A DNA stretch of 64,000 nt from an uncultured Halobacteriovorax sp. (GCA_913061265.1 CAJXVS010000001.1:310001-374000), one strand, 5' to 3'; positions 33,488 through 42,811 are shown, counted from the stretch's first letter. Notes: generated by a model not told the origin, from the letters alone. Numbers and translations are program-made.

Positions 33488-35080
33488 ATGAATATATTGG
33501 CCATCGACTTAGGTACATATGCAGTAAAATATGCTTTTTGCGTACTAGAAAAAAAGCAAATCATTCTTCAGTCTCATGGACTAGTCGTCATTGATGAAAT
33601 TAGAAAGGACCTCTCTGAAGATCTAAGCTTAGAGGAAATCCAACTCGATATTGTTAAAAACTTTGTTCAAGAATTTCCTGATTCAAAGATCATCACTCAT
33701 ATCCCAATTGATATGATCACAACTAGGTATCTTTCGCTTCCGGTTAATAATAAAAAGAAAGCCGAACTAATGATTCCTTTTCAGTTAGACGAAAACCTTC
33801 CCTTTCCAATAACTAATGCTCATTATTCTAGCTATATTCAAAAGGTTGATGATCATTCTGAGGCTCAAGTTTCTATTGCTCCTATTGAGCAATTTGAAGC
33901 CCTTTACTTAAAATTAGAAAAAAAAGAAATCATGCCTCACTTGATGGCATCAGAATTGGCCTATATCCAATCTTACGCGGAACAAAGCCCAAACTCTGGC
34001 TCTTATGCAATCATTGATATTGGTCATCAGTTTACTAAGGGTTATTTTATTCATAATAAGAACGTGATCTCTAATCACCTCTCTTATATAGCGGGCTCCG
34101 TCATTGACGATGTTATCTCTGAAACTTATGAGATCCCACTTGATCAATCAGTAACCTATAAGCATCAAAACTGTTTTCTTTTAACTGATGCTCAGTATGA
34201 AACTGTTAACAAGGACCAAAAAGAATTTGCTCTTCTTATGAAGCAGATTTTTACGCCCCTTATTCAGGATCTAAAAAGATGGGAACTGGGGTTTAGAGTT
34301 AAATATGGCCGGCCAGTAGATAGAATCTACATCACTGGTGGAACGAGCAATATCAATAATATTAACAATTTTCTAAGCATTGAACTAGGTATCAAGGTTG
34401 AGCACTTACCTGAACCTCATGACTTTATCTTGGATGATGATATTTTAGAAGAGTCTGGAAACTTACTCTCCTCAATCTTTACCATGACTGCTTCTCAGAG
34501 AGCGAAGAATCCTCCTGCAAATATGTTAAGTGGGAACTTCTCTGGCTCAACGACGGCAAGCCTCCCCTTACACTCGACTTCATTTATTCTTTCTAGGGCG
34601 CTCATTCTTTTGGCCGTCTTCACTTTATTTATGGGTGCTGAGAAAATATTTTTCTTAAAATCTGAAGAGAAGAAACTAGATATTAAGATCACAAAATTAA
34701 TGAAGCTACCTACTCTTAAAACAAACAGTACAGATCGCAATAACTATCGAAAGAATCCTACTAAACTACTAAAGAAATTAAAAAAGAAGAACTCTCTAGT
34801 CTTAAAAGAAATTGAAACTATCAAAAAAGCATTAAAGGTTAATGCTCTGAAGTCTCTAAGTGACCTTCATAGTTACCTATCAAAGAATGAAAATATTCAT
34901 TTAACTCTTTTTGAATCTGCGAACGGTCAAATCAAGACTCAGTTTAGAAGTAATTCAGCAGATGATTTAAAGGTTCTCCAAAGAACGTTAGCAGACCTAC
35001 CCTTACTTAGAAAAAAGATTAAGTACCAATCGAGTAATCCTCTTCTTTTAATGATGGAATTTAGTGAGGACCAAAAATGA
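33488..35080 (+). CDS. gspL: Type II secretion platform protein GspL
   Basis: A 530-residue protein whose cytoplasmic part (~1-340) is PilM/GspL-like with an actin-type ATPase fold: NILAIDLGTYAVKYAF at the start, AIIDIGHQFTKGYF near 180 and RIYITGGTSNINNI near 280. One membrane segment follows (~370-385; ILLAVFTLFMG), then a ferredoxin-like periplasmic domain. GspL recruits GspE to the membrane. Its gene follows a 50-nt gap with AAGTACC and TAAGGTA motifs also found before gspC. Its last 4 nt overlap gspM. Confidence 0.88.
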   Translation: MNILAIDLGTYAVKYAFCVLEKKQIILQSHGLVVIDEIRKDLSEDLSLEEIQLDIVKNFVQEFPDSKIITHIPIDMITTRYLSLPVNNKKKAELMIPFQLDENLPFPITNAHYSSYIQKVDDHSEAQVSIAPIEQFEALYLKLEKKEIMPHLMASELAYIQSYAEQSPNSGSYAIIDIGHQFTKGYFIHNKNVISNHLSYIAGSVIDDVISETYEIPLDQSVTYKHQNCFLLTDAQYETVNKDQKEFALLMKQIFTPLIQDLKRWELGFRVKYGRPVDRIYITGGTSNINNINNFLSIELGIKVEHLPEPHDFILDDDILEESGNLLSSIFTMTASQRAKNPPANMLSGNFSGSTTASLPLHSTSFILSRALILLAVFTLFMGAEKIFFLKSEEKKLDIKITKLMKLPTLKTNSTDRNNYRKNPTKLLKKLKKKNSLVLKEIETIKKALKVNALKSLSDLHSYLSKNENIHLTLFESANGQIKTQFRSNSADDLKVLQRTLADLPLLRKKIKYQSSNPLLLMMEFSEDQK

Positions 35081-35706
35081 CAGAGAAAAAACCAATTTTC
35101 AGGTTCGTTGACGAGTTTATCTTTAAACAAGTTGATGCCTTAAAATCAAGTCAGCCCTATCAAGATCTGATTAGGCAAATGAGTGCTCTTTCTGACTTTC
35201 AATTAAAGACTGTCAATCAAGTCATTAGTTTACTACTTGTTTTTCTCCCCATCCTTCTTTTTATTATTCTTTGGATAGTTAACATCAATTTTAATAATAG
35301 CCTTGATAAGAAACGTGAAATCCTAAATGAAATAAATAAATTTTCCAGCTCTCAAAAACAGTTGCAGTCTTTAGGGAGGAATATAATCTCTGGAGCTGCT
35401 ATTAATAACCGTGGAGATTTTGGAAAACAAATTAGTAATTCAATGGCAACGGCTGGTTCTGATAGAGCGAATGTAAAAGCTTTAAATTTTGAATCCTCGT
35501 CCAAAGATGGAATTGTCAATTCAACAGGTGTTGCCAAGTTTAATAATATTAGTACTAAAGTCTTAAGTGATTTTTTAGCTGATTTAGCAGGACGAAGTAA
35601 GTTTAGAGTCTCCGCCTTAATGGTAAAGAAGAACTTAAAAGATAATGTGGTAAATGGTCAGGTTCAGCTACAACATTATGGTCGCGCCCCCGAGGGAGCC
35701 AAATGA
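35077..35706 (+). CDS. gspM: Type II secretion platform protein GspM
   Basis: A 209-residue bitopic protein with a membrane segment at ~48-66 (LLLVFLPILLFIILWIV), then a coiled-coil stretch and a small ferredoxin-like periplasmic domain (~135-200), the GspM plan. It partners GspL. The assignment rests on size, topology and position between gspL and gspN. It overlaps both neighbours by 4 nt (ATGA). Confidence 0.8.
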   Translation: MTEKKPIFRFVDEFIFKQVDALKSSQPYQDLIRQMSALSDFQLKTVNQVISLLLVFLPILLFIILWIVNINFNNSLDKKREILNEINKFSSSQKQLQSLGRNIISGAAINNRGDFGKQISNSMATAGSDRANVKALNFESSSKDGIVNSTGVAKFNNISTKVLSDFLADLAGRSKFRVSALMVKKNLKDNVVNGQVQLQHYGRAPEGAK

Positions 35707-36641
35707 GCAATGTTGATAAGAAGTCAGTTGAAAATGAAATTGAAGATAAGATCTATCTAAATAAAACCCCTTATTTTACTATCGCGATTTTCTCTTTTGT
35801 CTTTATAAGTTTAGCCTTTATTTTGAATTTCCCGTTAGAAGAGAAAGTTCAAGGGGCCATTACAAAGGCCTTAAAATCAAATAAATCATGCCAAGTTTCG
35901 TACTCAAAGATGGATTTCTCTCTCTTTCTTTTTCCAAGCTTCAACCTAAAAGATGTAACCCTTCCAGGTCGCTGCTTTGGTCAGTCGAGATCAGCTGGGC
36001 TTAACTTCTCAACCGTTGATATTGATATAGTAAGACCGACTGTTCTCCCTCCAGGGGTACTAATAGAGACGAAGATTAAAGATAAAGTAACGGATCTCAG
36101 TATTTTCGCATCAATGGGGATTACATCTGCCTCTTTTAGAGTAGAGAAATCTCAAGTGGAAGGTGACCTTATTGCTAAAGCAGGTAACCTCCCTCTTAAA
36201 TTAAAAGGCTCTCTCTCAGTAGACGCCTTAATTGATACTGATTATAAGATTCCAACAGCCGGAAGCTTTCATATCACCTCAAAAGATTTAACCCTCCCTC
36301 CACAGATGATTAAGATCTTTCAATTAAAGAACCTCTCCCTTGCTCCTTTAGTTTTAAAAGGAAATTTAAAAGAAGGGATTGTGAGACTGCTTCGATTTCA
36401 AGTTGGAAATGCCCAAAGTAAGATTGAAGCTATCTTCACAAACGGTGTTATTACTCTAAACCCAAAGAACCCCCGTCTTCATAAAGCAGACCTAGAAGGA
36501 AAGCTTAGATTAGGGGAGGCCTTTCTCAAAGAATATCCCATCATCAATGCCTTTTTAGGAAACGCTAAAAAAGATGAAAAAGGCTTCTATACTATTGAGC
36601 TCAAGGGCCTTCTTAGCCAACTAAGACCAAAGCTTCTGTAG
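35703..36641 (+). CDS. gspN: Type II secretion protein GspN
   Basis: A 312-residue protein with one N-terminal membrane segment (~23-45) and a beta-rich periplasmic remainder, the layout of the GspN type found in delta-proteobacterial-like gsp operons. The KGSLSVDALIDTDYKI and LEGKLRLGEAFL patterns resemble AsmA/YdbH-like repeated beta strands. GspN is absent from many type II systems and its function is not settled. It is the last gene of the gsp run; the next gene starts 37 nt later. Confidence 0.78.
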   Translation: MSNVDKKSVENEIEDKIYLNKTPYFTIAIFSFVFISLAFILNFPLEEKVQGAITKALKSNKSCQVSYSKMDFSLFLFPSFNLKDVTLPGRCFGQSRSAGLNFSTVDIDIVRPTVLPPGVLIETKIKDKVTDLSIFASMGITSASFRVEKSQVEGDLIAKAGNLPLKLKGSLSVDALIDTDYKIPTAGSFHITSKDLTLPPQMIKIFQLKNLSLAPLVLKGNLKEGIVRLLRFQVGNAQSKIEAIFTNGVITLNPKNPRLHKADLEGKLRLGEAFLKEYPIINAFLGNAKKDEKGFYTIELKGLLSQLRPKLL

Positions 36642-36678
36642 ACTTGTAAGAACTGCCTGAATTTGATAATTTCCCACC

Positions 36679-37617
36679 ATGAAGATTGATCAGTTGCAAA
36701 AATATATTGAAGCTCATCTAGAGGTTCACTTAAGAAAAATGCTTCCTAAGCATTCTATTAGTGAAGCTTACTTATATGCCAGCCTCCCCCCTGGGAAGCT
36801 GTTCCGCCCCCTTTTAAGCGCCGGAGTCTTCCTTTTTCATAACCCTGATCAAGTAAATGAATTTGAAGATCACCACAGTGCTCCATCAAAACTAGCCTCT
36901 TTTTTAGAGCTTCATCATGCCTACACTCTTGTCCATGACGATATGCCATGCATGGATGACGATGACATGAGGCGTGGTAAACCATCAACTCACAAGAAAT
37001 TTGGTGAATGGCAGGCACTTCTCGTTGGCGATGGTCTTCTTGGGGCTAGTTGGCAATTACTCTCCCAGATTAAGCATAAAGACCTTCTCACCTATTTTAA
37101 CTACGCCACTTGGTGCTTGGGCCCTAAAGGGCTTTTACAAGGACAGGTCTTAGACCTCTCTGAAGAGATGACTCTTTCTTTTAATAACTTAATTGAAACT
37201 CATAAATTGAAAACGGCCCGCTTAATTCAGGCCTCATTAGTAGGTGGTTATCTTTTAAGTACCGAACCTAATATAAAAACAGCCAAGGCTTACCACCGTT
37301 TAGGTGAGGCTCTTGGAATAAGTTTTCAATTACTCGATGACCTCACTGAATTAACAGAGAGCTTAGGTGAGCATGAAAAGAAAGTGAACCCCTGGATATG
37401 GGCGAATAGCGAAGCAAAGACTTCCCTAATCGAAAACTTAAACTTAGTCACAAAGTTAGTTCCTAAAGAAGCAGCTCTTCTTCAAGAAATTCTTTCGATG
37501 TATTTTGCGGGAATAGGTAAAAAAATAGGGCCCAATATGGACCCTCTCAATCAATTTATAAGTGATGAAGACTTAGGACCAATTATATCGCTCTTGAAGG
37601 TTTTGGGTCACGCTTAG
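36679..37617 (+). CDS. ispA: Polyprenyl (farnesyl/geranyl) diphosphate synthase
   Basis: A 312-residue class I trans-prenyltransferase that condenses IPP with allylic diphosphates. The first Asp-rich motif is HDDMPCMDDDD followed by MRRGKPSTH; the KT pair (HKLKTARLIQ) and the GQ..D motif (LQGQVLDL) are present. The second Asp-rich motif reads FQLLDDLTE, with Glu where DDxxD has its third Asp. The chain-length region before the first motif lacks the two bulky aromatics of typical short-chain stops, so product length is uncertain. It converges on the MerR gene with a 45-nt overlap. Confidence 0.85.
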   Translation: MKIDQLQKYIEAHLEVHLRKMLPKHSISEAYLYASLPPGKLFRPLLSAGVFLFHNPDQVNEFEDHHSAPSKLASFLELHHAYTLVHDDMPCMDDDDMRRGKPSTHKKFGEWQALLVGDGLLGASWQLLSQIKHKDLLTYFNYATWCLGPKGLLQGQVLDLSEEMTLSFNNLIETHKLKTARLIQASLVGGYLLSTEPNIKTAKAYHRLGEALGISFQLLDDLTELTESLGEHEKKVNPWIWANSEAKTSLIENLNLVTKLVPKEAALLQEILSMYFAGIGKKIGPNMDPLNQFISDEDLGPIISLLKVLGHA

Positions 37618-38010
37618 TAAATCACTAAGCCTTGATTTCGCCATAACCAATTTCTGGATATCATTTTCTTCTAAGTTTCTAGATGTCATTGAAGGCATTT
37701 CTTCAGGCAATGGAGGCATCTCAGTTTCACTGAATTCCTCGACTACAGGGTTTTGTTCCTGAAGCGCATAAAGCCTTTGAATCTCAAACTTTGCTTTTTC
37801 AATTGTTAGCTTATCTTCGAAAAGAAGTTTCTTAACAAGAACAATAGCTTCGATATCTTTATGCTCGAAAAGCTTTTGCCCAGAAGAAGAAATTAAAGGG
37901 GAGATCTCTGCAAATTCTGATTCCCAGAACCTAAGAACATAAGGCTTAACACCCGTTAAGGTGCACACTTCATTTGCTTTGAAATGAGACTTATTAGGGA
38001 TCTTTATCAT
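37573..38010 (-). CDS. MerR-family regulator
   Basis: A 145-residue protein with an N-terminal MerR winged helix (FKANEVCTLTGVKPYVLRFWESEF, broken as FKANEV and YVLRFW, then HKDIEAIVLVKKLLFED). After this a helix (TIEKAKFEIQRL) leads into a short Pro/Glu-rich part, with no effector-binding domain. It lies 20 nt downstream of the IHF gene; this IHF-MerR pairing is common in delta-proteobacteria-like genomes. GGAGG precedes the ATG. The 3' end overlaps ispA in convergent orientation. Targets are unknown. Confidence 0.85.
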   Translation of the reverse strand: MIKIPNKSHFKANEVCTLTGVKPYVLRFWESEFAEISPLISSSGQKLFEHKDIEAIVLVKKLLFEDKLTIEKAKFEIQRLYALQEQNPVVEEFSETEMPPLPEEMPSMTSRNLEENDIQKLVMAKSRLSDLLSVTQNLQERYNWS

Positions 38011-38030
38011 AGACGCTCCTCCTAAATTAC

Positions 38031-38429
38031 TTAATCTTCCATACCCTCATCAGAGTTCGACATAAAAGAACTTAGTGCTCTGGCCGTACCCTCTTTTGCA
38101 GGTAAAGATTTATCTTCTTTACCTTTATCATCTAAACGATGAGAGTAACGAGCTGTCACATCTTCTTTTAAAACCTGTGATGGCTTGAATGTTAAAACAC
38201 GTCTCGCGCTAATTTCCATAGCGTCACCCGTCTGAGGATTTCTCCCCACACGTGTTGCCTTATCTCGAATAGAGAAGTTTCCGAAACCGGAAATCTTCAC
38301 CTTCTCGCCTCTAGCAAGTGTGTCCTTGATTACTTTGAATACCAAGTCTACAAGATCAGCCGCTTCCTTTTTTGAGAAACCTGCTTCTTTGTATACTCTC
38401 TCTACTATGTCTGCCTTTGTAAGACTCAT
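38031..38429 (-). CDS. ihfA: Integration host factor alpha-like (HU/IHF family) DNA-binding protein
   Basis: A 132-residue HU/IHF protein. Residues 1-91 are a complete family domain (LTKADIVERVYKEAG, KVKISGFGNFSIRDK, RVGRNPQTGDAMEISARRV with the arm Pro, FKPSQVLKE). About 40 extra, mostly polar residues follow (SHRLDDKGKEDKS...), which ordinary IHF-alpha lacks. The protein bends DNA in the nucleoid. CGGAGGAAG precedes the start. It is probably the first gene of a unit with the MerR gene. Confidence 0.88.
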   Translation of the reverse strand: MSLTKADIVERVYKEAGFSKKEAADLVDLVFKVIKDTLARGEKVKISGFGNFSIRDKATRVGRNPQTGDAMEISARRVLTFKPSQVLKEDVTARYSHRLDDKGKEDKSLPAKEGTARALSSFMSNSDEGMED

Positions 38430-38642
38430 GTCATCTTCCTCCGTGAATAAAACATGGATTTCTTCCTAATATTAATAGTTTAAGGTAAGTCGCCGCCGTT
38501 AGCTATTAAAATCTTTACCCGAAACAAATTTCCTTGTTATTTTTCCTTACACGCCAGAGTGAGGCACTCAAGTACTAACGAAAAACCCATGATTTTAACT
38601 CCCTAGACTCTATTTTAGGGCCCTTTTAGCCGAATAGATGTC

Positions 38643-39140
38643 ATGAGCGAAAATCTAGAGGAAAAAGAAGAAGTACATTTTAAAATATGTAACTCTGTTC
38701 TTAAATTAGAAGTAAATAAGGGCCATCTTAAGTGGACCATCTCTGAAGTTTCTAAGGACAGCGGTGTTACACGCTCTTTAATTTATTATTATTTTGGAAA
38801 AGAAAAGATCACTCTCCTAGAGGAAGCCTACCGCTATATGGTTCAGATTTTCTTCAATGTAAACATTGAGAAAAGCCTAGGACTTAGAGAAAGAATGAAA
38901 CTTGTTCTTAAGAACTTAAAAGAAATGCCCTACGCTTATATACTTTTCTTTTTAGAAAGAACCAAAGATACAGAAGCAGGTTCTTTAATGAGAAACGCTG
39001 AGGCGGAACTCTTTAGAAAGCTAAAGATAGAGTTCCCTGAATTAAGTGAAATAGAGATTATTCGAATCTATATACTAGAGCTAGGCTCCGTCGCTTATGG
39101 ACTAGAGCCTGAGTTAGTGGATGAAGTCTTTAAGTTTTAA
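38643..39140 (+). CDS. TetR/AcrR-family transcriptional regulator
   Basis: A 165-residue protein with an N-terminal TetR helix-turn-helix (WTISEVSKDSGVTRSLIYYY and FGKEKITLLEEAY) and a helical C-terminal part of ~110 residues, a little shorter than usual. It is expected to act as a small-molecule-responsive repressor; its ligand and target are unknown. No clear Shine-Dalgarno is seen. The 213-base gap upstream, shared with ihfA, has AT-rich promoter-like sequence but no feature I can assign. The end overlaps the topoisomerase gene by 4 nt. Confidence 0.8.
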   Translation: MSENLEEKEEVHFKICNSVLKLEVNKGHLKWTISEVSKDSGVTRSLIYYYFGKEKITLLEEAYRYMVQIFFNVNIEKSLGLRERMKLVLKNLKEMPYAYILFFLERTKDTEAGSLMRNAEAELFRKLKIEFPELSEIEIIRIYILELGSVAYGLEPELVDEVFKF

Positions 39141-40576
39141 CGCTTTTTAGTCTTCTTCTTAGAAGCTTTCTTACCCGTTTTTTCAAGCTTCTTATAAAGC
39201 TCTTTTCTCTTAGCGTCTTTAAGTTTCATCCAATCTGTTAGTTTCGCGCTTACTTCAGTTAGCTCTTCCACTAATTTCTTTTTGATTAACTTCGTCGACC
39301 CTGCGATCTTTTGGAACTCTTTAAGCTTGGCCGTATCTTCTTTAACCATAAGAGCTCTTTTAGAAACCTCTTCTTTGGTCATTCTATAGATAGGCATATC
39401 AGCGAGGTAATCACTATAAAAATATTTCTTCTTAGTTAGGTACTCAACAAAGGTTTTCCTGTTAGCACTTTTAGTTGCTGCAATATATTCTTTATTCTTA
39501 ATAAACTTAATGATCTCGTTATTTTGCCTGATCTTATTCTTGTACTCTTCAGATAAGAGCTCATAACGAGTCTTAACCACTACAAGTCTTTGTTCTGTAA
39601 AGATCTCTAGAATCTCCTCAGGCTTTTTAAAGATCTTAACCCCACGCTCAGAGATAAGTGTGTAGTTTGGAGATAGTGAAGAGACAATGCCCATTTTACT
39701 TCTGACTTCATTAAGAGATGGCTGCGCCCCTCTTTTGAAGATCAATTCAATATGAACCAAGTTATCAACTGATGAGTCGATAAAGTCTTTTATGTAATCA
39801 TTATCAATATGTTTTGTAAGGTATCTATAAGTCTTAGTGGCATCGTAGCCTCTAGGAAGTTCAGTGATGACTATCTTTCCTGAAATCTCTTCAATTCTGA
39901 TAGGAAAGATGAACTTTCCTTTATCATTTTGAATCTTCTCAGAATAGTAATGCACATAAGGGCTAATCTTCTTAGGCTTCCCAGTCTGAACAATGCTGAT
40001 CATTGAGGCGCAAATATCTTTGTGGTGAAAGCTAGGAATCGCAGAACTAAATCCAGTCCCAATCCCTTCCGAACCGTTAAGAAGCATGAGGGGTAGTTTT
40101 GGAAGAAGACTTACTGGCTCCATCACTGTTTCATCATAATTAGGAACCATTTGAACTTGGTTCATATCATCAAAGAGTATGTATTCAGCAATCTTTGCTA
40201 ATTTACATTCAATATAACGTCCAGCGGCTGGCGCCGTTTCCATCCTTTCCCCGAAATAACCTTTCTTCTCAATAAGAGGATAGTTATTAGAGAAAGTATA
40301 ATCTTGAGCTAAGTTTACAATGGTTGATTCAATTGAAGCGGGACCATGTGGGTGAAGAGTAAGGACTAAACCAGTTGCTGCTGAAACCTTAACCAGCCCT
40401 TTACTTTGATTCTTGTAAAGAGTGTAGAGGATCCTTCTCTGACCTGGTTTTAAGCCATCACGAAGATAAGGAATAGCTCGGTCCATCAAGGTATAGATTT
40501 GATAGATTCGGTATTCTTCCTTAACAATCGCCGCTAGAGGTACTGATTCAAGGTTATGTAGATATTCAATTTCCAT
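39137..40576 (-). CDS. Short type IIA topoisomerase A subunit (eukaryote/T4-like)
   Basis: A 479-residue GyrA/ParC relative with the breakage-reunion core but no C-terminal beta-pinwheel domain (ParC is ~750 residues). Features include DGLKPGQRRILYTLYK, HGPASIESTIVNLAQ, R120-Y121 in AAGRYIEC as the DNA-cleaving tyrosine, and LLNGSEGIGTGFSSAIP. These motifs (GLKPGQR, TI-NLAQ, NN-PL) read closer to eukaryotic Top2 and phage T4 gp52 than to standard GyrA (GLKPVHRR). A Lys-rich tail ends the protein (TGKKASKKKTKKR). It is encoded 6 nt after its B partner. Likely role: decatenation or relaxation of DNA with ATP. Confidence 0.85.
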   Translation of the reverse strand: MEIEYLHNLESVPLAAIVKEEYRIYQIYTLMDRAIPYLRDGLKPGQRRILYTLYKNQSKGLVKVSAATGLVLTLHPHGPASIESTIVNLAQDYTFSNNYPLIEKKGYFGERMETAPAAGRYIECKLAKIAEYILFDDMNQVQMVPNYDETVMEPVSLLPKLPLMLLNGSEGIGTGFSSAIPSFHHKDICASMISIVQTGKPKKISPYVHYYSEKIQNDKGKFIFPIRIEEISGKIVITELPRGYDATKTYRYLTKHIDNDYIKDFIDSSVDNLVHIELIFKRGAQPSLNEVRSKMGIVSSLSPNYTLISERGVKIFKKPEEILEIFTEQRLVVVKTRYELLSEEYKNKIRQNNEIIKFIKNKEYIAATKSANRKTFVEYLTKKKYFYSDYLADMPIYRMTKEEVSKRALMVKEDTAKLKEFQKIAGSTKLIKKKLVEELTEVSAKLTDWMKLKDAKRKELYKKLEKTGKKASKKKTKKR

Positions 40577-40582
40577 AAGCTA

Positions 40583-42721
40583 TTACTTCTTCTTTTTGGT
40601 TGTTTTTTTCTTAGTTACTTTCTTTTTGGCTACTTTCTTCTTTGCCTTCTTTTTTGCTGAAGTGGTCTTAGCAACCTTCTTCTTCCCAGCTTTTTTAGCT
40701 GCTTTTTTCTTAGAAGAAGACTTCGCATTCGCTTCACGAACTGCTTTTCTAGAAGACTTAGTTGAAGAGCCACCTTCTCCGTCCATCAATAATTCTTTTC
40801 TAGGAGCCGAGTCTTTACCAAAGCAAACATCAAGCATGGCCTTAGCCTCGTTAACATTGTCAGCTGTGATCTTAGTAAACTCTTCTCTTTGAAGAACATA
40901 TTTCCAAGCCTCAGGAGACATCTCCCCTAGCCCTTTGTTTCTATGAATAGCTTTAATCTTAAGGTTCTTTTGTTTCTTCATCTTCTCTAACTGATCAGGA
41001 GACTCTACATATTGAGTGTCTTTATCCGTTACAATTTCAAAAAGAGGCGCTTTAGCTATCTGAATTGAGCCTTGCTCAAAGAGTTCAGGCCAAAACTGAT
41101 AGAAGAAGTTCGTTAAAAGCGTATTAATATGCCCACCATCCACATCCGAATCAGAAAGGAAGACAATCGTTGAAAATCGAAGGCTCTTCCAGTCTACTTC
41201 TTGTCCGATAGTCAGCCCTACTGAGGCCATAATATTGGCAAATTCTTTATTCTCTAAAATATCTTTAATTGAAGACTGAGCCACATTCATGGGCTTACCT
41301 CGAAGAGCAATCCCTCCTTGGTACAGCTTATTTCTAGCAGAGCGAAGCCCACCAATAGCTGAGTCCCCTTCGCAAATAAAGAGGGTACATTTAGAGCGGT
41401 CTTTTCTTTCGTTAGCATCAAGGAGCTTTTCAACTCTAATTTTCTTTTGCTTACGACCGACTTTAGCTGCGTCTTTGAATTCTTGAAATCTATGGCGGTT
41501 CTTAGCTCTATCAATAACGAGTTCAATAAACTCCTTATTCTTACGCATCCACTTATCCATATGACGACCCATGAATTTTTCAATACCTTTTTCAAGGTTA
41601 GTATCACGGACTAATTTTCTTTTTGTTTGAGATTCAAACCGGGGATTAGGCATTGTAATACCTAAAATAAAGGTCATTCCCGCTAAGATATCATTATCGT
41701 GAACAACCACTTTAGCTTTCTTAGCTAGGCGCTCAGTCTTTTCTTTGACAGCATTGATAAAAACCCTTCTAAAACGGTCTTGGTGAAATCCACCATCAAA
41801 AGTAGGAGTAGAGTTCACAAAAGAGATGAACTTTTCTCTATCTTCAGTTTTCTTATCAAGAACGAGAGAAAAGTGCATATCAATAGCACCTTTTACTTTC
41901 TTCCCTTTAACATTGGTTGTTTCGTACTTGTAGACTTCGTCCCCTATAAGTTGAGCTGTATCCTTGTTAATTCTTTGAGCCAGCTCAAACATCCCCTTTT
42001 TAAAGTGATACTTTTCCTTATTAAAATAGAAAGTAAGACCTGGGTTGTTATAGGCTAAATCGATGATCCTCTTTCTTAGAAGCTCTTCATCAATAGTATT
42101 GTTCTTATAAACCTTCTTAGAGAGGACTAATTCAATCTTTACACCAGAAGGCCCTTTGTAGGACTTTGGCTTTGATTTCTTAATTTTTAAAGCGCCATCG
42201 ATAAAATTATAGGTTTGCTCTTTTTTTGAATTATAGTGGCGGACAGTCGCTATATATTCATCAGAAGTTAAACAAGTAGCAGCGGCACCAAGACCGTTTT
42301 GCCCGAGTGTCCTATGTAAGAACCCCTTCTCATCAACTTCTTCATCTTTAAACTTTGAGCCTGTTCTAAACTCTGAATAAACTTGAGGAACTTTATTTAA
42401 AGGAAAACCAATTCCATTATCTTGAACGATGACTCTCTTTCCAGCTTTATCTAAAAAGCAATGAACTTCCGTCACATGCCCACGATAATATTCATCAATA
42501 CAGTTATCGAGGATCTCCTCAATAGCCTTTGATTTTGCTTGGTGGAACTGAACAGTCTTAAACTCGATACCCTTTTCCGTATATACGTAGGTATCTAGCT
42601 CTTCGACGTCATTACTTCCAAAAACAAGAGTAATTCTATTTCTACAATGCCAGCGCTGATCTTTTGCTTCGATCTGCGCGTCTTTTGCTTTGCCTTTTCT
42701 TTTGACACTTCCAACAGCCAT
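40583..42721 (-). CDS. Type IIA topoisomerase B subunit with histone-like Lys-rich tail
   Basis: About 712 residues from ATG 42721; GGAG lies 11 nt upstream, while an in-frame ATG at 42745 has no such site. The GHKL ATPase has EEILDNCIDE, VQDNGIGFP and TLGQNGLGAAAT, then FVNSTPTFDGGFHQDRF, TOPRIM motifs FICEGDSAIGG and FLSDSDVDGGHINTLL, and LRGKPMNV. FVNS and GQNGLGA resemble eukaryotic Top2 (FVNS, GRNGYGA) more than GyrB. The last ~60 residues are a Lys/Ala repeat tail of histone H1 type. It pairs with the short A subunit. Symbol not assigned because gyrase versus topo IV cannot be decided. A TATAAT-like element lies about 40 nt upstream. Confidence 0.87.
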   Translation of the reverse strand: MAVGSVKRKGKAKDAQIEAKDQRWHCRNRITLVFGSNDVEELDTYVYTEKGIEFKTVQFHQAKSKAIEEILDNCIDEYYRGHVTEVHCFLDKAGKRVIVQDNGIGFPLNKVPQVYSEFRTGSKFKDEEVDEKGFLHRTLGQNGLGAAATCLTSDEYIATVRHYNSKKEQTYNFIDGALKIKKSKPKSYKGPSGVKIELVLSKKVYKNNTIDEELLRKRIIDLAYNNPGLTFYFNKEKYHFKKGMFELAQRINKDTAQLIGDEVYKYETTNVKGKKVKGAIDMHFSLVLDKKTEDREKFISFVNSTPTFDGGFHQDRFRRVFINAVKEKTERLAKKAKVVVHDNDILAGMTFILGITMPNPRFESQTKRKLVRDTNLEKGIEKFMGRHMDKWMRKNKEFIELVIDRAKNRHRFQEFKDAAKVGRKQKKIRVEKLLDANERKDRSKCTLFICEGDSAIGGLRSARNKLYQGGIALRGKPMNVAQSSIKDILENKEFANIMASVGLTIGQEVDWKSLRFSTIVFLSDSDVDGGHINTLLTNFFYQFWPELFEQGSIQIAKAPLFEIVTDKDTQYVESPDQLEKMKKQKNLKIKAIHRNKGLGEMSPEAWKYVLQREEFTKITADNVNEAKAMLDVCFGKDSAPRKELLMDGEGGSSTKSSRKAVREANAKSSSKKKAAKKAGKKKVAKTTSAKKKAKKKVAKKKVTKKKTTKKKK

Positions 42722-42811
42722 AATTAATGCAACTCCATGCGTCATGCTAGTTGATACAATTTTGATATTATAACCAAGGGTAGAGGGCCGGATTATCGGT
42801 GAAAAGGGTAT

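Noticed and set aside
40596-40892. Open frame on the forward strand opposite the topoisomerase B tail
   Set aside because: Its Phe/Leu-rich product is just the complement of the Lys-rich codons; no ribosome site.
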